Program-made: the position numbers and the translations under genes
Notes under the pieces: generated by a model
What the model was told of the DNA's origin: nothing
Database searches by the model: none
What the model saw: only the letters and a program-made list of their open reading frames with translations
Shown: positions 34,431 to 42,717 of the stretch, piece by piece
Layout of the letters: every line of letters begins with the position of its first letter
Position numbering within the stretch: the first letter of the stretch is position 1
DNA from: JACVRW01 sp963757815
GTDB taxonomy: Bacteria; Actinomycetota; Thermoleophilia; Solirubrobacterales; Thermoleophilaceae
Reading direction: 5' to 3'
DNA: 64,000 nt
Assembly (NCBI GenBank): GCA_963757815.1
Contig: CAVWSN010000009.1
Location: 62,001-126,000 of the forward strand

Positions 34431-34889
34431 ATGGCGGAGGTCGTGCGCGACATCATGGATCCGAACCCGGCGACGGTCGCCCCCGAGACCCCGGTCGAGG
34501 AGGTCGTTCGGCTGATGCGCGAGCACGAGCTGCCCGGCATCCCGGTGGTCGACGACGACGGGCGCTGCGTGGGCATCGTCACCGAGGCCGACCTCGTGCT
34601 TCCGGACGACCAGGGCGATCTCCACATCCCGCACTACGTGAACCTCTTCGGCGGGACCGTGTTCCTCGAGCCACTGAGCCGCTTCGAGCACCGCCTGCGC
34701 AAGGCGTTCGCCTCGGACGCGGCGGACATGATGACCCGCCGCCCGGACACGGTGGGGCCCGACACCACCGTCCGCGACGCTGCGCGCCTCATCCACGAGT
34801 CGGGCCACAACCGCCTGCCGGTGGTCGAGGACGACCGCCTCGTGGGCGTCGTCACGCGTGTGGACGTGCTCGGCGCCCTCGCGGCGTGA
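34431..34889 (+). CDS. Tandem CBS-domain protein
   Basis: A stand-alone pair of CBS domains in 152 residues: VRDIMDPNPATVAPETPVEE, ELPGIPVVDDDGRCVGIVTEADL, then after a 35-residue linker AADMMTRRPDTVGPDTTVRD and HNRLPVVEDDRLVGVVTRVDVL. Such Bateman modules bind adenine nucleotides and pass energy signals to partners. It overlaps alr by four bases (GTGA) and follows nnr closely, so it may sense the nucleotide state for this wall-precursor block, which is inference. The insert between the domains (PHYVNLFGGTVFLEPLSRFE) is typical of this actinobacterial type. Confidence 0.88.
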   Translation: MAEVVRDIMDPNPATVAPETPVEEVVRLMREHELPGIPVVDDDGRCVGIVTEADLVLPDDQGDLHIPHYVNLFGGTVFLEPLSRFEHRLRKAFASDAADMMTRRPDTVGPDTTVRDAARLIHESGHNRLPVVEDDRLVGVVTRVDVLGALAA

Positions 34890-35929
34890 GCGGCCCGGAG
34901 CGCGCGCTCGCCCGCATCGACCTCGGCGCGATCGAGCGCAACTGCGCCCGCCTTCCCGGCGAGCTGTGCGCGGTCGTCAAGGCCGACGGCTACGGCCACG
35001 GGCAGGTCGCGGAGGCGGCGCTCGCCGGCGGCGCCTCGCGGCTGGCGGTGGCCACCGCCGGTGAGGCCGCCGACCTGCGGGCCGCGGGCATCGAGGCGCC
35101 GATCCTCGTAATGGGCGCGCTCACGCGCGATGAGCTGCGCATCGCGATCGAGGCGGATGCGGACGTGGTCGCCTGGACCGACTACATGGCCGAGGCGGCG
35201 CCGCGCGTGCACGTGAAGCTGGACACGGGCATGGGCAGGCTCGGCACGAGCGACCGCGAACGTGCGCTGCGCCTCGCAGCGCGGCCGAACACGGTGGGGC
35301 TGATGACGCACTTCGCCACGGCCGACGAGCCCGGGGACGAGCATTTCGGCGTCCAGCTCGAGCGCTTCCGTGACTTCGTTGAGACGGTGGGGCGTTCGGA
35401 TGTTCTAATCCACGCCGCGAACAGCGCCGCCGCGCTGCGCGACCCCGCCTCGCACTTCGACATGGTGCGCTGCGGGATCGCCGTCTACGGCATGGACCCC
35501 TTCCACGAGGACCCGGCCAGACACGGCCTCGAGCCCGTGCTCTCGCTCCACTCGTACGTGGCCGCCGTCCGGCGCTTCGAGCCGGGCGAGAGCGCCGGCT
35601 ACGGGCGCCGCTGGCGCGCCGAGCGGGCTACCTGGGTCGCCACCGTGCCGATCGGCTATGGCGACGGCTGGCGGCGCGGCCTGTCCGACAACGCCGACGT
35701 CTTGATCCGCGGGCGCCGCCATCCCTCCGTCGGGACCGTGAGCATGGACAACATCACCGTCGCGCTCGGCCCGGAGAGCGACGTGGCGGTCGGCGACGAG
35801 GTCGTGCTGATCGGCCGCCAGGGGGAGGAGCGCATCCTCGCCGAGGAGGTGGCGCGGCGTCTCGGCACGATCAACTACGAGATCACCTGCGGCCTCTCGC
35901 CGCGGGTGCGCCGCGAGCACTACCGGTGA
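34886..35929 (+). CDS. alr: Alanine racemase
   Basis: PLP-dependent enzyme that makes D-alanine for peptidoglycan, 347 residues. The PLP lysine is in CAVVKADGYGHGQVA near residue 33. The opposite catalytic tyrosine is in ESAGYGRRW, and other motifs are VHVKLDTGMGRLG, IHAANSAAA, VRCGIAVYG, TVPIGYGDGWRR and SVGTVSMDNITV. It starts at GTG 34886, overlapping the CBS gene, and its stop overlaps cca, so all three are translationally linked. Confidence 0.95.
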   Translation: MSGPERALARIDLGAIERNCARLPGELCAVVKADGYGHGQVAEAALAGGASRLAVATAGEAADLRAAGIEAPILVMGALTRDELRIAIEADADVVAWTDYMAEAAPRVHVKLDTGMGRLGTSDRERALRLAARPNTVGLMTHFATADEPGDEHFGVQLERFRDFVETVGRSDVLIHAANSAAALRDPASHFDMVRCGIAVYGMDPFHEDPARHGLEPVLSLHSYVAAVRRFEPGESAGYGRRWRAERATWVATVPIGYGDGWRRGLSDNADVLIRGRRHPSVGTVSMDNITVALGPESDVAVGDEVVLIGRQGEERILAEEVARRLGTINYEITCGLSPRVRREHYR

Positions 35930-37299
35930 CGCGTGGTTGGATCGTCGGCGGGGCGCTCAGAGACGAGCTGCTCGGCCGTCGGGTGACCGACATCGATGTG
36001 GCGGTTCCGGGCGACCCTGAGCCCACGGCTCGGGCGCTCGCCCACGAGGTCCGCGGGCCCGTGTTCCCGCTCTCGGAGGCCTTCGGCGCCTGGCGCGTCA
36101 TCGACCGCCGCGCGGGGCTCGTGTACGACGTGTCAGCGCTCCAAGGGGACACGATCGAGGAGGACCTCGCCAAGCGCGACTTCACCGTCAACGCGATGGC
36201 GCGGCCGCTCGCCGACCTGTCGGCCGCGGCGCTTGCGGAGCCAGGCGCGGCCCCGCTCGTCGATCCGCTGGGCGGCCACGCGGACATCGAGTCCCGCACG
36301 CTCCGGGTGATCGGCGCGCAGGCATACGACTCCGACCCGCTGCGAGCGCTGCGGCTGGCCCGCTTCGCTGCCGAGCTCGGCTTCGAGCCAGATCCGGAGA
36401 CGGAGCGGCTGACTCGGGCGGCGGCGCCGCGCGTGCCGGAGGCCGCGGGCGAGCGCATATTCGCCGAGCTGCGGCGGCTGCTGTTGGCGCCGGAAGTGAT
36501 GAGGGGCCTCGCGATCGCGGACCGGGTGGGGCTCGTGCGCTCCGTCCTGCCGGAGCTGGCCGAGCTGCACGACGTCGAGCAGAGCCAATACCACCACCTC
36601 GACGTGTACGGGCACACGATCGAGGTGCTCGAGCGGCTCGTCGAGCTGGAGCGAAAGGCGTCGGGACGGCTGCGCGCCGCCCTCGACGAGCCGCTGGCGG
36701 ACGAGCTCACGAGAGGTCAGGCGCTCCGCTTCGGCGCGCTCCTCCACGACATCGGCAAGCCCGCCACACACGCCGTGCGCGACCAGGGCCGGGTCACGTT
36801 CATCGGCCACGACCGGATCGGCGAGGAGATGGTGCGCGACATCTGCCGGCGGCTCCGGACGAGCGAGCGCTTCAGCCGCTTCGTCGAGGCGATCACCCGC
36901 CACCACCTGGTCCTCGGCTTCCTCGTCCACGAGCGCCCGCTCGACCGCCGCGCTGTCTACCGCTACCTGCGCCGGACCGAGCCGGTCGAGGTCGAGGTGA
37001 CGCTGCTCTCCTGCGCCGACCGCCTCGCCACCCGCGGGCGGAAGGCCGACGAGGCAATCGCCGCCCATCTCGAGCTCGCCGGGGAGCTGATGGAGGCGGC
37101 GCTCGACTGGCGCGAGGAGGGGCCGCCGAGGCCGCTCGTCCGCGGCGACGAGCTCGCGCGCGAGCTCGGCATCGACCGCGGGCCGGAGCTCGGGCGCCTG
37201 CTCGCCGAGCTCGAGGAGGCGGCCTACGCGGGCGAGGTCACGACGCGTGACGAGGCCCTGGGGTTCGCCCGCCGCCTGCGCGACAATTCCCCGCGGTGA
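35926..37299 (+). CDS. cca: CCA tRNA nucleotidyltransferase-type protein with HD domain
   Basis: Class II polymerase-beta nucleotidyltransferase of 457 residues. WIVGGALRDELLGRRVTDID carries the GG and DxD catalytic elements, followed by EEDLAKRDFTVNAMA, DPLGGHADIESRTLRVIG and DPLRALRLARFAAELGF. A C-terminal HD phosphohydrolase domain has GALLHDIGKPATH and FIGHDRIGEEM. It probably adds or repairs the CCA end of tRNA. Actinobacteria may split this task between CC- and A-adding enzymes, so the exact specificity is open. GTG 35926 overlaps the alr stop; the end overlaps the corA start. Confidence 0.9.
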   Translation: MTRGWIVGGALRDELLGRRVTDIDVAVPGDPEPTARALAHEVRGPVFPLSEAFGAWRVIDRRAGLVYDVSALQGDTIEEDLAKRDFTVNAMARPLADLSAAALAEPGAAPLVDPLGGHADIESRTLRVIGAQAYDSDPLRALRLARFAAELGFEPDPETERLTRAAAPRVPEAAGERIFAELRRLLLAPEVMRGLAIADRVGLVRSVLPELAELHDVEQSQYHHLDVYGHTIEVLERLVELERKASGRLRAALDEPLADELTRGQALRFGALLHDIGKPATHAVRDQGRVTFIGHDRIGEEMVRDICRRLRTSERFSRFVEAITRHHLVLGFLVHERPLDRRAVYRYLRRTEPVEVEVTLLSCADRLATRGRKADEAIAAHLELAGELMEAALDWREEGPPRPLVRGDELARELGIDRGPELGRLLAELEEAAYAGEVTTRDEALGFARRLRDNSPR

Positions 37300-38266
37300 T
37301 CGTCGACTGTGCGATCTACGAGGCGGCCACCGGCGCGACGGCGTGGTCGAGTCGAGCACGCCTACGACGAGCGCCGCAAGGAGGACACGTTCGTCTGGAT
37401 CGGCCTCTACGAGCCGACGGAGCAGGAATTCGACTCGCTCACGCGAGAGTTCGAGCTCCACCCGCTCGCCGTCGAGGACGCGATCCACGCCCACCAGCGC
37501 CCCAAGCTCGAGGTGTTCGACGACATGGTGCTTCTGGTACTGAAGACCGCCCGCTATGTCGATCCGACCGAGGTGGTCGAGCTCGGCGAGCTGCTCGTCT
37601 TCCTGGGCCACGACTTCGTGATCACCGTCCGCCACGGCGAGGCGAGCTCGCTGCAGCCGGTGCGCGAGGCGCTCGAGCAGCGACCCCGAGCGGCTGCGCC
37701 GCGGCCCGGGCGCGGTGCTGCACGCGATTCTCGACCGCGTGGTCGACGACTACGGGCCGGCGATCGACGGGCTCCAGCAGGACATCGACGAGGTCGAGGG
37801 CCAGCTCTTCTCCGGCGAGCGCTCGAACCCCGCCGAGCGCATCTACCGCCTGCTGCGCGAGGTCCTCGAGTTCCGGAGGGCAAGCGCCCCGCTGGTCGGT
37901 CCGATCGAGAAGCTCGCCGCCGGCCACTTCGAGCAGGTCGACCCCACGATTCGCGATTACTTCCGCGACGTCAACGACCACCTGATCCGGGCACGCGACC
38001 AGCTAGACGGGATGCACGACCTGCTCTCGAGCAGCCTGCAGGCAAACCTCGCCCAGGTCGCCGTGCGACAGAACGAGGACATGCGGCGCATCTCGGCGTG
38101 GATCGCGATCATCGCCGTGCCGACGGCGCTGGCGGGCATCTACGGCATGAACTTCGAGCACATGCCGGAGCTGACATGGACCTTCGGCTACCCGCTCGTG
38201 CTGGGGGTGATGGTCGTCATCTGCACCTTCCTGTACCGCTACTTCAGGCGCGCCGGCTGGCTGTGA
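37296..38266 (+). CDS. corA: CorA-family magnesium transporter (three frameshifts)
   Basis: Read across three one-base shifts (near 37323, near 37356 and at 37679-37682) the protein is a complete CorA of about 323 residues. It starts VIVDCAIYE, continues DGVVE, then EHAYDERRKEDTFVWIGLYE, HPLAVEDAIHAHQRPKLEVF and FVITVRHGE. It then has the long stalk helices (SDPERLRRGPGAVLHAILD region) and two membrane helices, with the hallmark YGMNF in GIYGMNFEHMPEL between them. The pentamer would carry magnesium or cobalt. Three shifts in 400 bases make this either a truly broken gene or an error hot spot; the coding sequence is otherwise undamaged. Confidence 0.82.
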
Positions 38267-38278
38267 CGCTTCGGCGGA

Positions 38279-38734
38279 TCAGCCGACCTCAGGGGCGCCG
38301 GCTGTCGGCTTGGGCCGCCCAGAGCGGAGGACGATCTTCGTTTCGGTGTCGGAGGCACCGAGCTTGAGGCGCAGGGTGCGCAGGAGGAGGTCGAGCTCCG
38401 CGGTGTCGTGGCAGGAGACGCGGAGCAGGTAGTCGGGGGCGCCCGCGAGGTGTAGTACCTCGGTCACCGGCGCCAGGCGCTCCGCTTCGATTGCGAACCG
38501 ATCTGAGTCGGTCCCGGGGGCGAGCGAAACGCCGATGAGCGCCTCGAGCCGGCGACCGCCGGCGGCGGGGTCCACGAGCGCGGCGAATCCGGTGATCACG
38601 CCGGCTTGGCGCAGCCGGCGCACGCGGTCGGCGGCGGCGTTCGCGCTCAGCCCGACCGAGGCGCCCAGGTCGCGCCAGGAGATCCGGCCGTTCTCACGGA
38701 GCGAACTGAGGATCTCACTGTCTACATGATCCAT
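38279..38734 (-). CDS. Lrp/AsnC-family transcriptional regulator
   Basis: A 151-residue regulator. The HTH is at the N-terminus (DSEILSSLRENGRISWRDLG and SANAAADRVRRLRQAGVI), then the RAM/effector domain (EALIGVSLAPGTDSDRFAIE, PDYLLRVSCHDTAELDLLLR). I chose ATG 38734 (MDHVDSEIL), the standard Lrp start; longer versions run into the divergent gene region. It lies 70 bases from a divergent LysE-type exporter, the classic arrangement in which an Lrp-like protein senses an amino acid and activates its export. Confidence 0.9.
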   Translation of the reverse strand: MDHVDSEILSSLRENGRISWRDLGASVGLSANAAADRVRRLRQAGVITGFAALVDPAAGGRRLEALIGVSLAPGTDSDRFAIEAERLAPVTEVLHLAGAPDYLLRVSCHDTAELDLLLRTLRLKLGASDTETKIVLRSGRPKPTAGAPEVG

Positions 38735-38804
38735 TACTGGGATAACTCCCGAATTGCCCGGTTCCAGCTTGCGTTCCCGCAGTTCGCAGCGTACCAAGGC
38801 GGCC

Positions 38805-39431
38805 ATGGACCCGACCGCCGCCCTGCTGACCGGCCTCACGGTCGGCCTGGTCATCGCGATTCAGGTCGGCGCCGTGAGCCTCCTGCTCGTCGAGGAGGCG
38901 GTTGTCGGCGGCCCACGCGCCGGCGTGGCTGCCGCGATGGGCGTCGCTACCGCGGATCTCGCGTTCGCGGCGATCGCGATCGCCGCCGGCGGCGCGGCGG
39001 GCGCCGCGCTCGCGAGCCACGAGGCCGAGATCCGGCTGATCGCGGCCTCGGTCCTCGCCGCGGTCGCCGTCGCCGGGCTGCTCGGGCTGATCCGCTCGGA
39101 AGAGCCGGCACGAGGCGCCCGCCTACACGACCCGGCGCGCGAAGGCTCGGCGGCCCGCAACTATGCGCGCTTTCTGGCGATTACGGCGGCGAACCCGCTG
39201 ACGATCGTGTCGTTTGTCGCGGTAGCCGCCACGCTGTCGCTGGAGGGCGGCGCTTCCGCGACCGCCTTTGTCGCGGGCGTCGGGCTCGCCTCGACGGCGT
39301 GGCACCTCCTGCTCACACTCGCCGCCGGCCATGCCGGGCGTTGGCTCTCGCCGCGCGTCCGTCGCGGGCTGGCGATCGGCGGACGCCTCGGCGTGCTGGC
39401 GATCGCCGCCCGCCTCGCCCTCGGAGCTTGA
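38805..39431 (+). CDS. LysE-family amino-acid exporter
   Basis: A 208-residue protein with five to six helices: LLTGLTVGLVIAIQVGAVSLLL, GVAAAMGVATADLAFAAIAIAAGG, LIAASVLAAVAVAGLLGLI, then after a polar loop NYARFLAITAANPLTIVSFVAVAA and two more. G-x-x-x-A-D at TM2 and the A-x-x-N-P-x-x-x-x-x-F motif in TM4 are family features. ATG 38805 is chosen over 38754, which would add a polar leader overlapping the shared promoter. Control by the divergent Lrp-type gene is likely. It should lower cytoplasmic levels of a basic or neutral amino acid. Confidence 0.88.
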   Translation: MDPTAALLTGLTVGLVIAIQVGAVSLLLVEEAVVGGPRAGVAAAMGVATADLAFAAIAIAAGGAAGAALASHEAEIRLIAASVLAAVAVAGLLGLIRSEEPARGARLHDPAREGSAARNYARFLAITAANPLTIVSFVAVAATLSLEGGASATAFVAGVGLASTAWHLLLTLAAGHAGRWLSPRVRRGLAIGGRLGVLAIAARLALGA

Positions 39432-39497
39432 TGAACGCCAGCGCCACCACTGAGACGCCTTGAACGGCGCCGATCCGGTTGAAGTAGCTTCTCCGCC

Positions 39498-39908
39498 ATG
39501 GCGGACGACTGCATCTTCTGCAAGATCGTGGCGGGCGAGCTGCCCTCCGAGATCGTCCAGGAGGACGAGCACACGCTCGCCTTCATGGACATAAACCCGT
39601 GGACCCGCGGCCACGCGCTCGTGATCCCGCGCCACCATTCGCGGAACCTCTACGAGGCGCCCGAGGAGGACCTGCAGCGCGCGTCGGCGGCGGCCAAGCG
39701 GCTCGCGCTCTCCATGCGCGACCGGCTCGGCTGCGACGGCGTGAACGTGCTCAACTGCTGCGAGCCGGCCGCCTGGCAGACCGTCTTCCACCTGCACCTC
39801 CACGTGATCCCCCGCTACGACGACGATCCACTCCAGCTGCCCGTGCGTCCGCGCGAGGCCGACAGCGACGAGCTGATGCAGGTCGCGGCGCAGCTCCGCG
39901 GTGATTGA
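39498..39908 (+). CDS. HIT-family nucleotide hydrolase
   Basis: A 136-residue histidine-triad protein (HinT-like). DDCIFCKIVAGELPSEIV opens it, with the zinc-type CxxC, and WTRGHALVIPRHHSRNLYE and the catalytic triad HLHLHVIPRY close the active site. It would hydrolyse nucleoside phosphoramidates or related adenylates. It stands alone, with a 66-base gap before it and about 150 bases to the cold-shock gene. Confidence 0.93.
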   Translation: MADDCIFCKIVAGELPSEIVQEDEHTLAFMDINPWTRGHALVIPRHHSRNLYEAPEEDLQRASAAAKRLALSMRDRLGCDGVNVLNCCEPAAWQTVFHLHLHVIPRYDDDPLQLPVRPREADSDELMQVAAQLRGD

Positions 39909-39961
39909 CAGGCGGATGATGCCTTCCGGCGCCATCCCCTGGTAGCGTCCCCGCTGTAAGG

Positions 39962-39977
39962 GCCGACAATGGTCGGC
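39962..39977 (+). promoter_or_regulatory. Hairpin in the cold-shock gene leader
   Basis: GCCGAC, loop AATG, GTCGGC lies about 80 bases before the cold-shock start. Cold-shock genes commonly have long structured leaders. It could equally be the HIT gene terminator, being 54 bases past that stop. Confidence 0.35.
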
Positions 39978-40055
39978 GTAGTTGAACAAGCAGGTGCCGT
40001 GGTACGGGATTCGCGCAGACGGACCGGCCGGGCACAAGCAGGAAGGGGCAGGCAC

Positions 40056-40259
40056 GTGCCTACCGGAACCGTCAAGTGGTTCAACGACGAGAAGGGCTAC
40101 GGATTCATCACGCCGGACGACGGCGACCGTGACCTCTTCGTCCACTACACGGGCATCGACGGGCAAGGGTTCAAGTCGCTCGCCGAGAACTCCAAGGTCG
40201 AGTACGAGGAGGAGACCGGCGACAAGGGGCCGAAGGCGGTGAACGTCCGCGCGATCTGA
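40056..40259 (+). CDS. csp: Cold-shock protein (CspA family)
   Basis: A 67-residue single OB-fold RNA chaperone. The RNP1 and RNP2 motifs are intact: TVKWFNDEKGYGFITPDDG and DLFVHYTGI. Start GTG 40056 (VPTGTVKWF), with AAGGGGCAGG 4-12 bases upstream. The longer frame from 39969 is leader. infA follows 14 bases after the stop, so both RNA-acting genes may be co-transcribed. Confidence 0.95.
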   Translation: MPTGTVKWFNDEKGYGFITPDDGDRDLFVHYTGIDGQGFKSLAENSKVEYEEETGDKGPKAVNVRAI

Positions 40260-40273
40260 TCGCGCCGCAGGCC

Positions 40274-40492
40274 GTGCCCAAGGAAGAGAAGATCGAAATG
40301 GAGGGCGAGATATTGGAAGCCCTCCCGAACACCATGTTCAAGGTCCAACTCGACAACGGGCACGAGGTCCTCGGCCACATCTCAGGGAAGATGCGGAGGC
40401 ACTACATCCGCATCCTTCCGGGTGACAGAGTCAAGATCGAGCTGTCGCCCTACGACCTCGACCGCGGGCGGATCACCTACAGGTACAAGTAG
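40274..40492 (+). CDS. infA: Translation initiation factor IF-1
   Basis: A 72-residue OB-fold factor that occupies the A site during initiation. KEEKIEMEGEILEALPNTMF, QLDNGHEVLGHISGKMR and HYIRILPGDRVKIELSPYDL are the standard sequence, ending in RITYRYK. GTG 40274. Unusually it is not in the rpmJ-rpsM cluster but after a cold-shock gene. It may be a second copy, which cannot be judged from this window. Confidence 0.95.
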   Translation: MPKEEKIEMEGEILEALPNTMFKVQLDNGHEVLGHISGKMRRHYIRILPGDRVKIELSPYDLDRGRITYRYK

Positions 40493-40522
40493 GTAAGTGG
40501 GATCCCGCAACTACAGGCCGGA

Positions 40523-40539
40523 AGGGGTGTTAGACCCCT
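40523..40539 (+). promoter_or_regulatory. Hairpin covering the ribosome site of the next gene
   Basis: AGGGGT, loop GTTAG, ACCCCT form a perfect 6-bp stem that ends four bases before ATG 40544. The left arm contains the only purine-rich ribosome site (GAAGGGG), so the stem would hide it. It may instead be the infA terminator, 30 bases past that stop. Confidence 0.45.
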
Positions 40540-40543
40540 GGTC

Positions 40544-41242
40544 ATGAAGCGAGCTCTCCTACTGATACCTGTGCTTCTGGCGGCGACGCTCGCGTTGGCG
40601 CCGGGAGCGTCCGCCCGCATCGTCGAGCTCGGCGCCACCGCCGATGCCGCCACCCCGAGCTGCCCCGCCGATCCGTGCGCTGCCGTCGTGCGCGTCACCG
40701 GTTACCAGGGCCGCTCCGCGGGCGGGCCCAAGAACCCCTATTACATCCGCCGCGACGGCTACATCGTCGCGTTCACGGTCGCGCTCGGGGCTCCGAACGC
40801 CACGCAGGCGAACCATTTCAACACCACCTACGGCTCCCCCGCCCAGGTGCAGCTCTCCGTGCTGCGCAAGGGCAAGACGCCGAAGACTCGCCTCGAGCAC
40901 CGGCTGGTGCAGCAAACCGAGCCCTTCCCGGTCGACAGCTACTTCGGCTCGAGCCCGACCTTCGCCCTGGACCCGCCGCTGCGGGTCAGGGAAGGCAACT
41001 GGATCGCCCTCACGGTGTCCACCTGGGCGCCGCTTCTCGGGCTGAACCTGACGGGCCGCGATTGGTGGCGCTCCTCGCGCGCCAAGGGAAGCTGCGAGGG
41101 TGCAAACGCCACGCGTCAGTTCGCGATGGAGGAGCTTCACGGGCTCAACCGGTTCGGCTGCACGTACAGCGGCGCGCGCCTGCTGTACACGGCCACCTAC
41201 ATTCCCGACAACCGCCCGACGGTCGAGACCGAGGCGCCCTAG
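40544..41242 (+). CDS. Secreted protein of unknown function
   Basis: 232 residues with a clear signal peptide (KRALLLIPVLLAATLALAPGA, cleavage after ASA). The mature part is beta-rich with three cysteines (CPADPC near the start, CEG and CTY later) and the motifs YYIRRDGYIVAFTVALG, RLEHRLVQQTEPFPVDSYFG and REGNWIALTVSTWAP. It looks like a jelly-roll or Ig-like extracellular domain. I recognise the type from actinobacterial genomes but no function. The following small gene is 48 bases away. Confidence 0.6.
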   Translation: MKRALLLIPVLLAATLALAPGASARIVELGATADAATPSCPADPCAAVVRVTGYQGRSAGGPKNPYYIRRDGYIVAFTVALGAPNATQANHFNTTYGSPAQVQLSVLRKGKTPKTRLEHRLVQQTEPFPVDSYFGSSPTFALDPPLRVREGNWIALTVSTWAPLLGLNLTGRDWWRSSRAKGSCEGANATRQFAMEELHGLNRFGCTYSGARLLYTATYIPDNRPTVETEAP

Positions 41243-41290
41243 CCGCCGGGGCCTTTTCCGGCCCCTCTCATCGCGGTAGCATCGACCTAG

Positions 41291-41641
41291 ATGACCACCG
41301 AGGGGTGGATCTTCATGGTCGGCTTCCGCGTGTTCGACGTCGGGCTGCTGATCGTGTGGCTGATCTGGTTCTTCCGGCTGCGCGACGACGACGACGATTC
41401 CCGCGGGGACGACGGCGGCGGGGGCGAGGGCCCCGGTCCGCGACCCAAGGGCGACGGGCCCGGTGGTGACGGCATCCGGCTGCCGCTCGGCCGCTGGGGG
41501 CTGGGCCGCGGCCGCGACAGGGCTCATTCGGGTCCGCCGCGCCACTCCCGCCGGCGCGGTGTCGAGCGGCCCGTGCCCTCGCCGGCGCGGGTGCGCAGGC
41601 CGCGCTCCCCGGTGCCGACGCACCGGCAGACGGCCCTGTAA
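41291..41641 (+). CDS. Membrane-anchored protein with Arg/Pro-rich tail
   Basis: 116 residues. A short N-terminus leads into one hydrophobic helix (FDVGLLIVWLIWFFRL), followed at once by an acidic Asp run, Gly stretches and a long basic proline tail (RHSRRRGVERPVPSPARVRR). The tail is low complexity and could bind acidic polymers or the membrane surface. No family recognised. It sits between the secreted protein and the STAS protein, with gaps of 48 and 78 bases, and may be monocistronic. Confidence 0.5.
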   Translation: MTTEGWIFMVGFRVFDVGLLIVWLIWFFRLRDDDDDSRGDDGGGGEGPGPRPKGDGPGGDGIRLPLGRWGLGRGRDRAHSGPPRHSRRRGVERPVPSPARVRRPRSPVPTHRQTAL

Positions 41642-41719
41642 CCCAGACGGAGGCCGTTCCACGACGAGTGGGTACGCGCCAAAACGGGTCCCGCCGCTCG
41701 GCGTGATAGGTTCGCCCGC

Positions 41720-42067
41720 GTGATCGACTTCGGGCTCGTCGACGAGACCGTCAACGACAGTACCCACGTCGTCGCGCTCCGGGGAGAGATCGACGCGCAC
41801 ACGGCACCGAAGCTGGGCAGCCGCCTGTTCGTCCTGGCAGAGGACGGGGCCAAGGGCGTCGTGGTAGACCTCTCGGAGGTCACCTTCATGGACTCGACCG
41901 GGATCGGCGTCCTGATGAACGCGCTGCGTCATCTGAGCATTCGCCGCTGCAAGATGGTGCTCGTCTGCCCGAGCGAGCGCGTGCTGCGGCCCTTCCAGAT
42001 CACCGGGCTCGTCACCCACCTGACGATCTTCGACTCGCGCGAGAAGGCCCTCGGCTGCCTCGCCTAG
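41720..42067 (+). CDS. STAS-domain anti-sigma factor antagonist
   Basis: A 115-residue SpoIIAA/RsbV-like protein. VVALRGEIDAHTAPKLGSRL, GVVVDLSEVTFMDSTGIGVL and RRCKMVLVCPSERVLRPF are the STAS signature; the serine of MDST is the usual kinase target. When unphosphorylated it would bind an anti-sigma kinase and free a sigma factor. No RsbW-type kinase or sigma gene is adjacent, so the partner is elsewhere. Start GTG 41720. Confidence 0.9.
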   Translation: MIDFGLVDETVNDSTHVVALRGEIDAHTAPKLGSRLFVLAEDGAKGVVVDLSEVTFMDSTGIGVLMNALRHLSIRRCKMVLVCPSERVLRPFQITGLVTHLTIFDSREKALGCLA

Positions 42068-42091
42068 GCCTGCCCGCGGTCAGCCGCAGGC
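42068..42091. terminator. GCCTGC/GCAGGC hairpin at a convergent junction
   Basis: A 6-bp perfect stem with a 12-base loop begins directly after the STAS stop and overlaps the last codons of the leftward lipoprotein gene. It is a plausible shared terminator, though its loop is large. Confidence 0.4.
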
Positions 42092-42424
42092 GCCCGGGTT
42101 CTCGTTGCAGAACTCCTCGAAGCGCTCCGCGGGGCTGTCCTCGGGTGGGGGCGCGTCGTTCTCGGGCGAATCCGGCGGGGGCTCCGCCTCGGGCGCGGGC
42201 GTGCCGCCCCCGGTGGACGGGGGCACGGTCTCCACCGGAGGCAGCGTTTCGGTCGCCGGGTCCGGGACCGGCGCCGGCGGCGGCTCGACCGTCTCGCCGG
42301 TGTCGCCCTGCGGCACCGTGAGATTGGGGAGGGCAGGCGTCGTCTCATCCGCCGGCTCGTCATCGCCGCCGCAGCCGGCGAGCAGCAGCGCGGCCAGCGC
42401 GAGGCCCAGCAGGAGGGTCTTCAG
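42080..42424 (-). CDS. Pro/Glu-rich lipoprotein, probable CTG start
   Basis: A lipobox is clear: KTLLLGLALAALLLAGCGG, with Cys at residue 19. The mature part is an acidic Pro/Glu/Thr stretch (PPPAPVPDPATETLPPVE) ending in CNENPGACG, where two cysteines could pair. ATG, GTG or TTG codons in frame occur only 75 or more bases upstream and would put the lipobox in mid-protein. A CTG at 42424, overlapping the stop of the upstream gene as CTGA, gives a normal lipoprotein leader and fits the overlap pattern of the region. Function unknown. Confidence 0.6.
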   Translation of the reverse strand: MKTLLLGLALAALLLAGCGGDDEPADETTPALPNLTVPQGDTGETVEPPPAPVPDPATETLPPVETVPPSTGGGTPAPEAEPPPDSPENDAPPPEDSPAERFEEFCNENPGACG

Positions 42425-42690
42425 AGCTCGACGGCCGGGAGCCGCCGGCCGCAGTGCGGGCAGTCGTTCAGGTCCTTCTGGACCAGCTGCTCGAGCGAGC
42501 ACCCGCACAGCCGCAGGTTCTCGACCGCATAGGGAAGGTCGCTGGGCGAGGGCGCTAGGGGGAGCAGCGCCCCGACCACACGCAGCTCCTCGCCGGACTC
42601 GTGATCCACGTACTTCATGCCGGGCTCGACCTCGCGAATCACCTCGCGGTCAGAGCGAGCGCGCAGGCGGTACTTCTGGCGAGCCGGCAT
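42421..42690 (-). CDS. Small zinc-ribbon-like protein
   Basis: 89 residues from ATG 42690 (MPARQKYRLRARSDREVI). A basic N-terminus is followed by GMKYVDHESGEELRVVGALL, then NLRLCGCSLEQLVQ and NDCPHCGRRLPAVEL, so a C-x-C and a C-x2-C pair that may bind zinc. It diverges from the glycosyltransferase across 27 bases and is coupled to the lipoprotein by overlap. Function unknown. A nucleic-acid or metal role is possible from the cysteines alone. Confidence 0.6.
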   Translation of the reverse strand: MPARQKYRLRARSDREVIREVEPGMKYVDHESGEELRVVGALLPLAPSPSDLPYAVENLRLCGCSLEQLVQKDLNDCPHCGRRLPAVEL

Positions 42691-42717
42691 GCGGCGGGAA
42701 ACAATAGCGTCGGCGGC

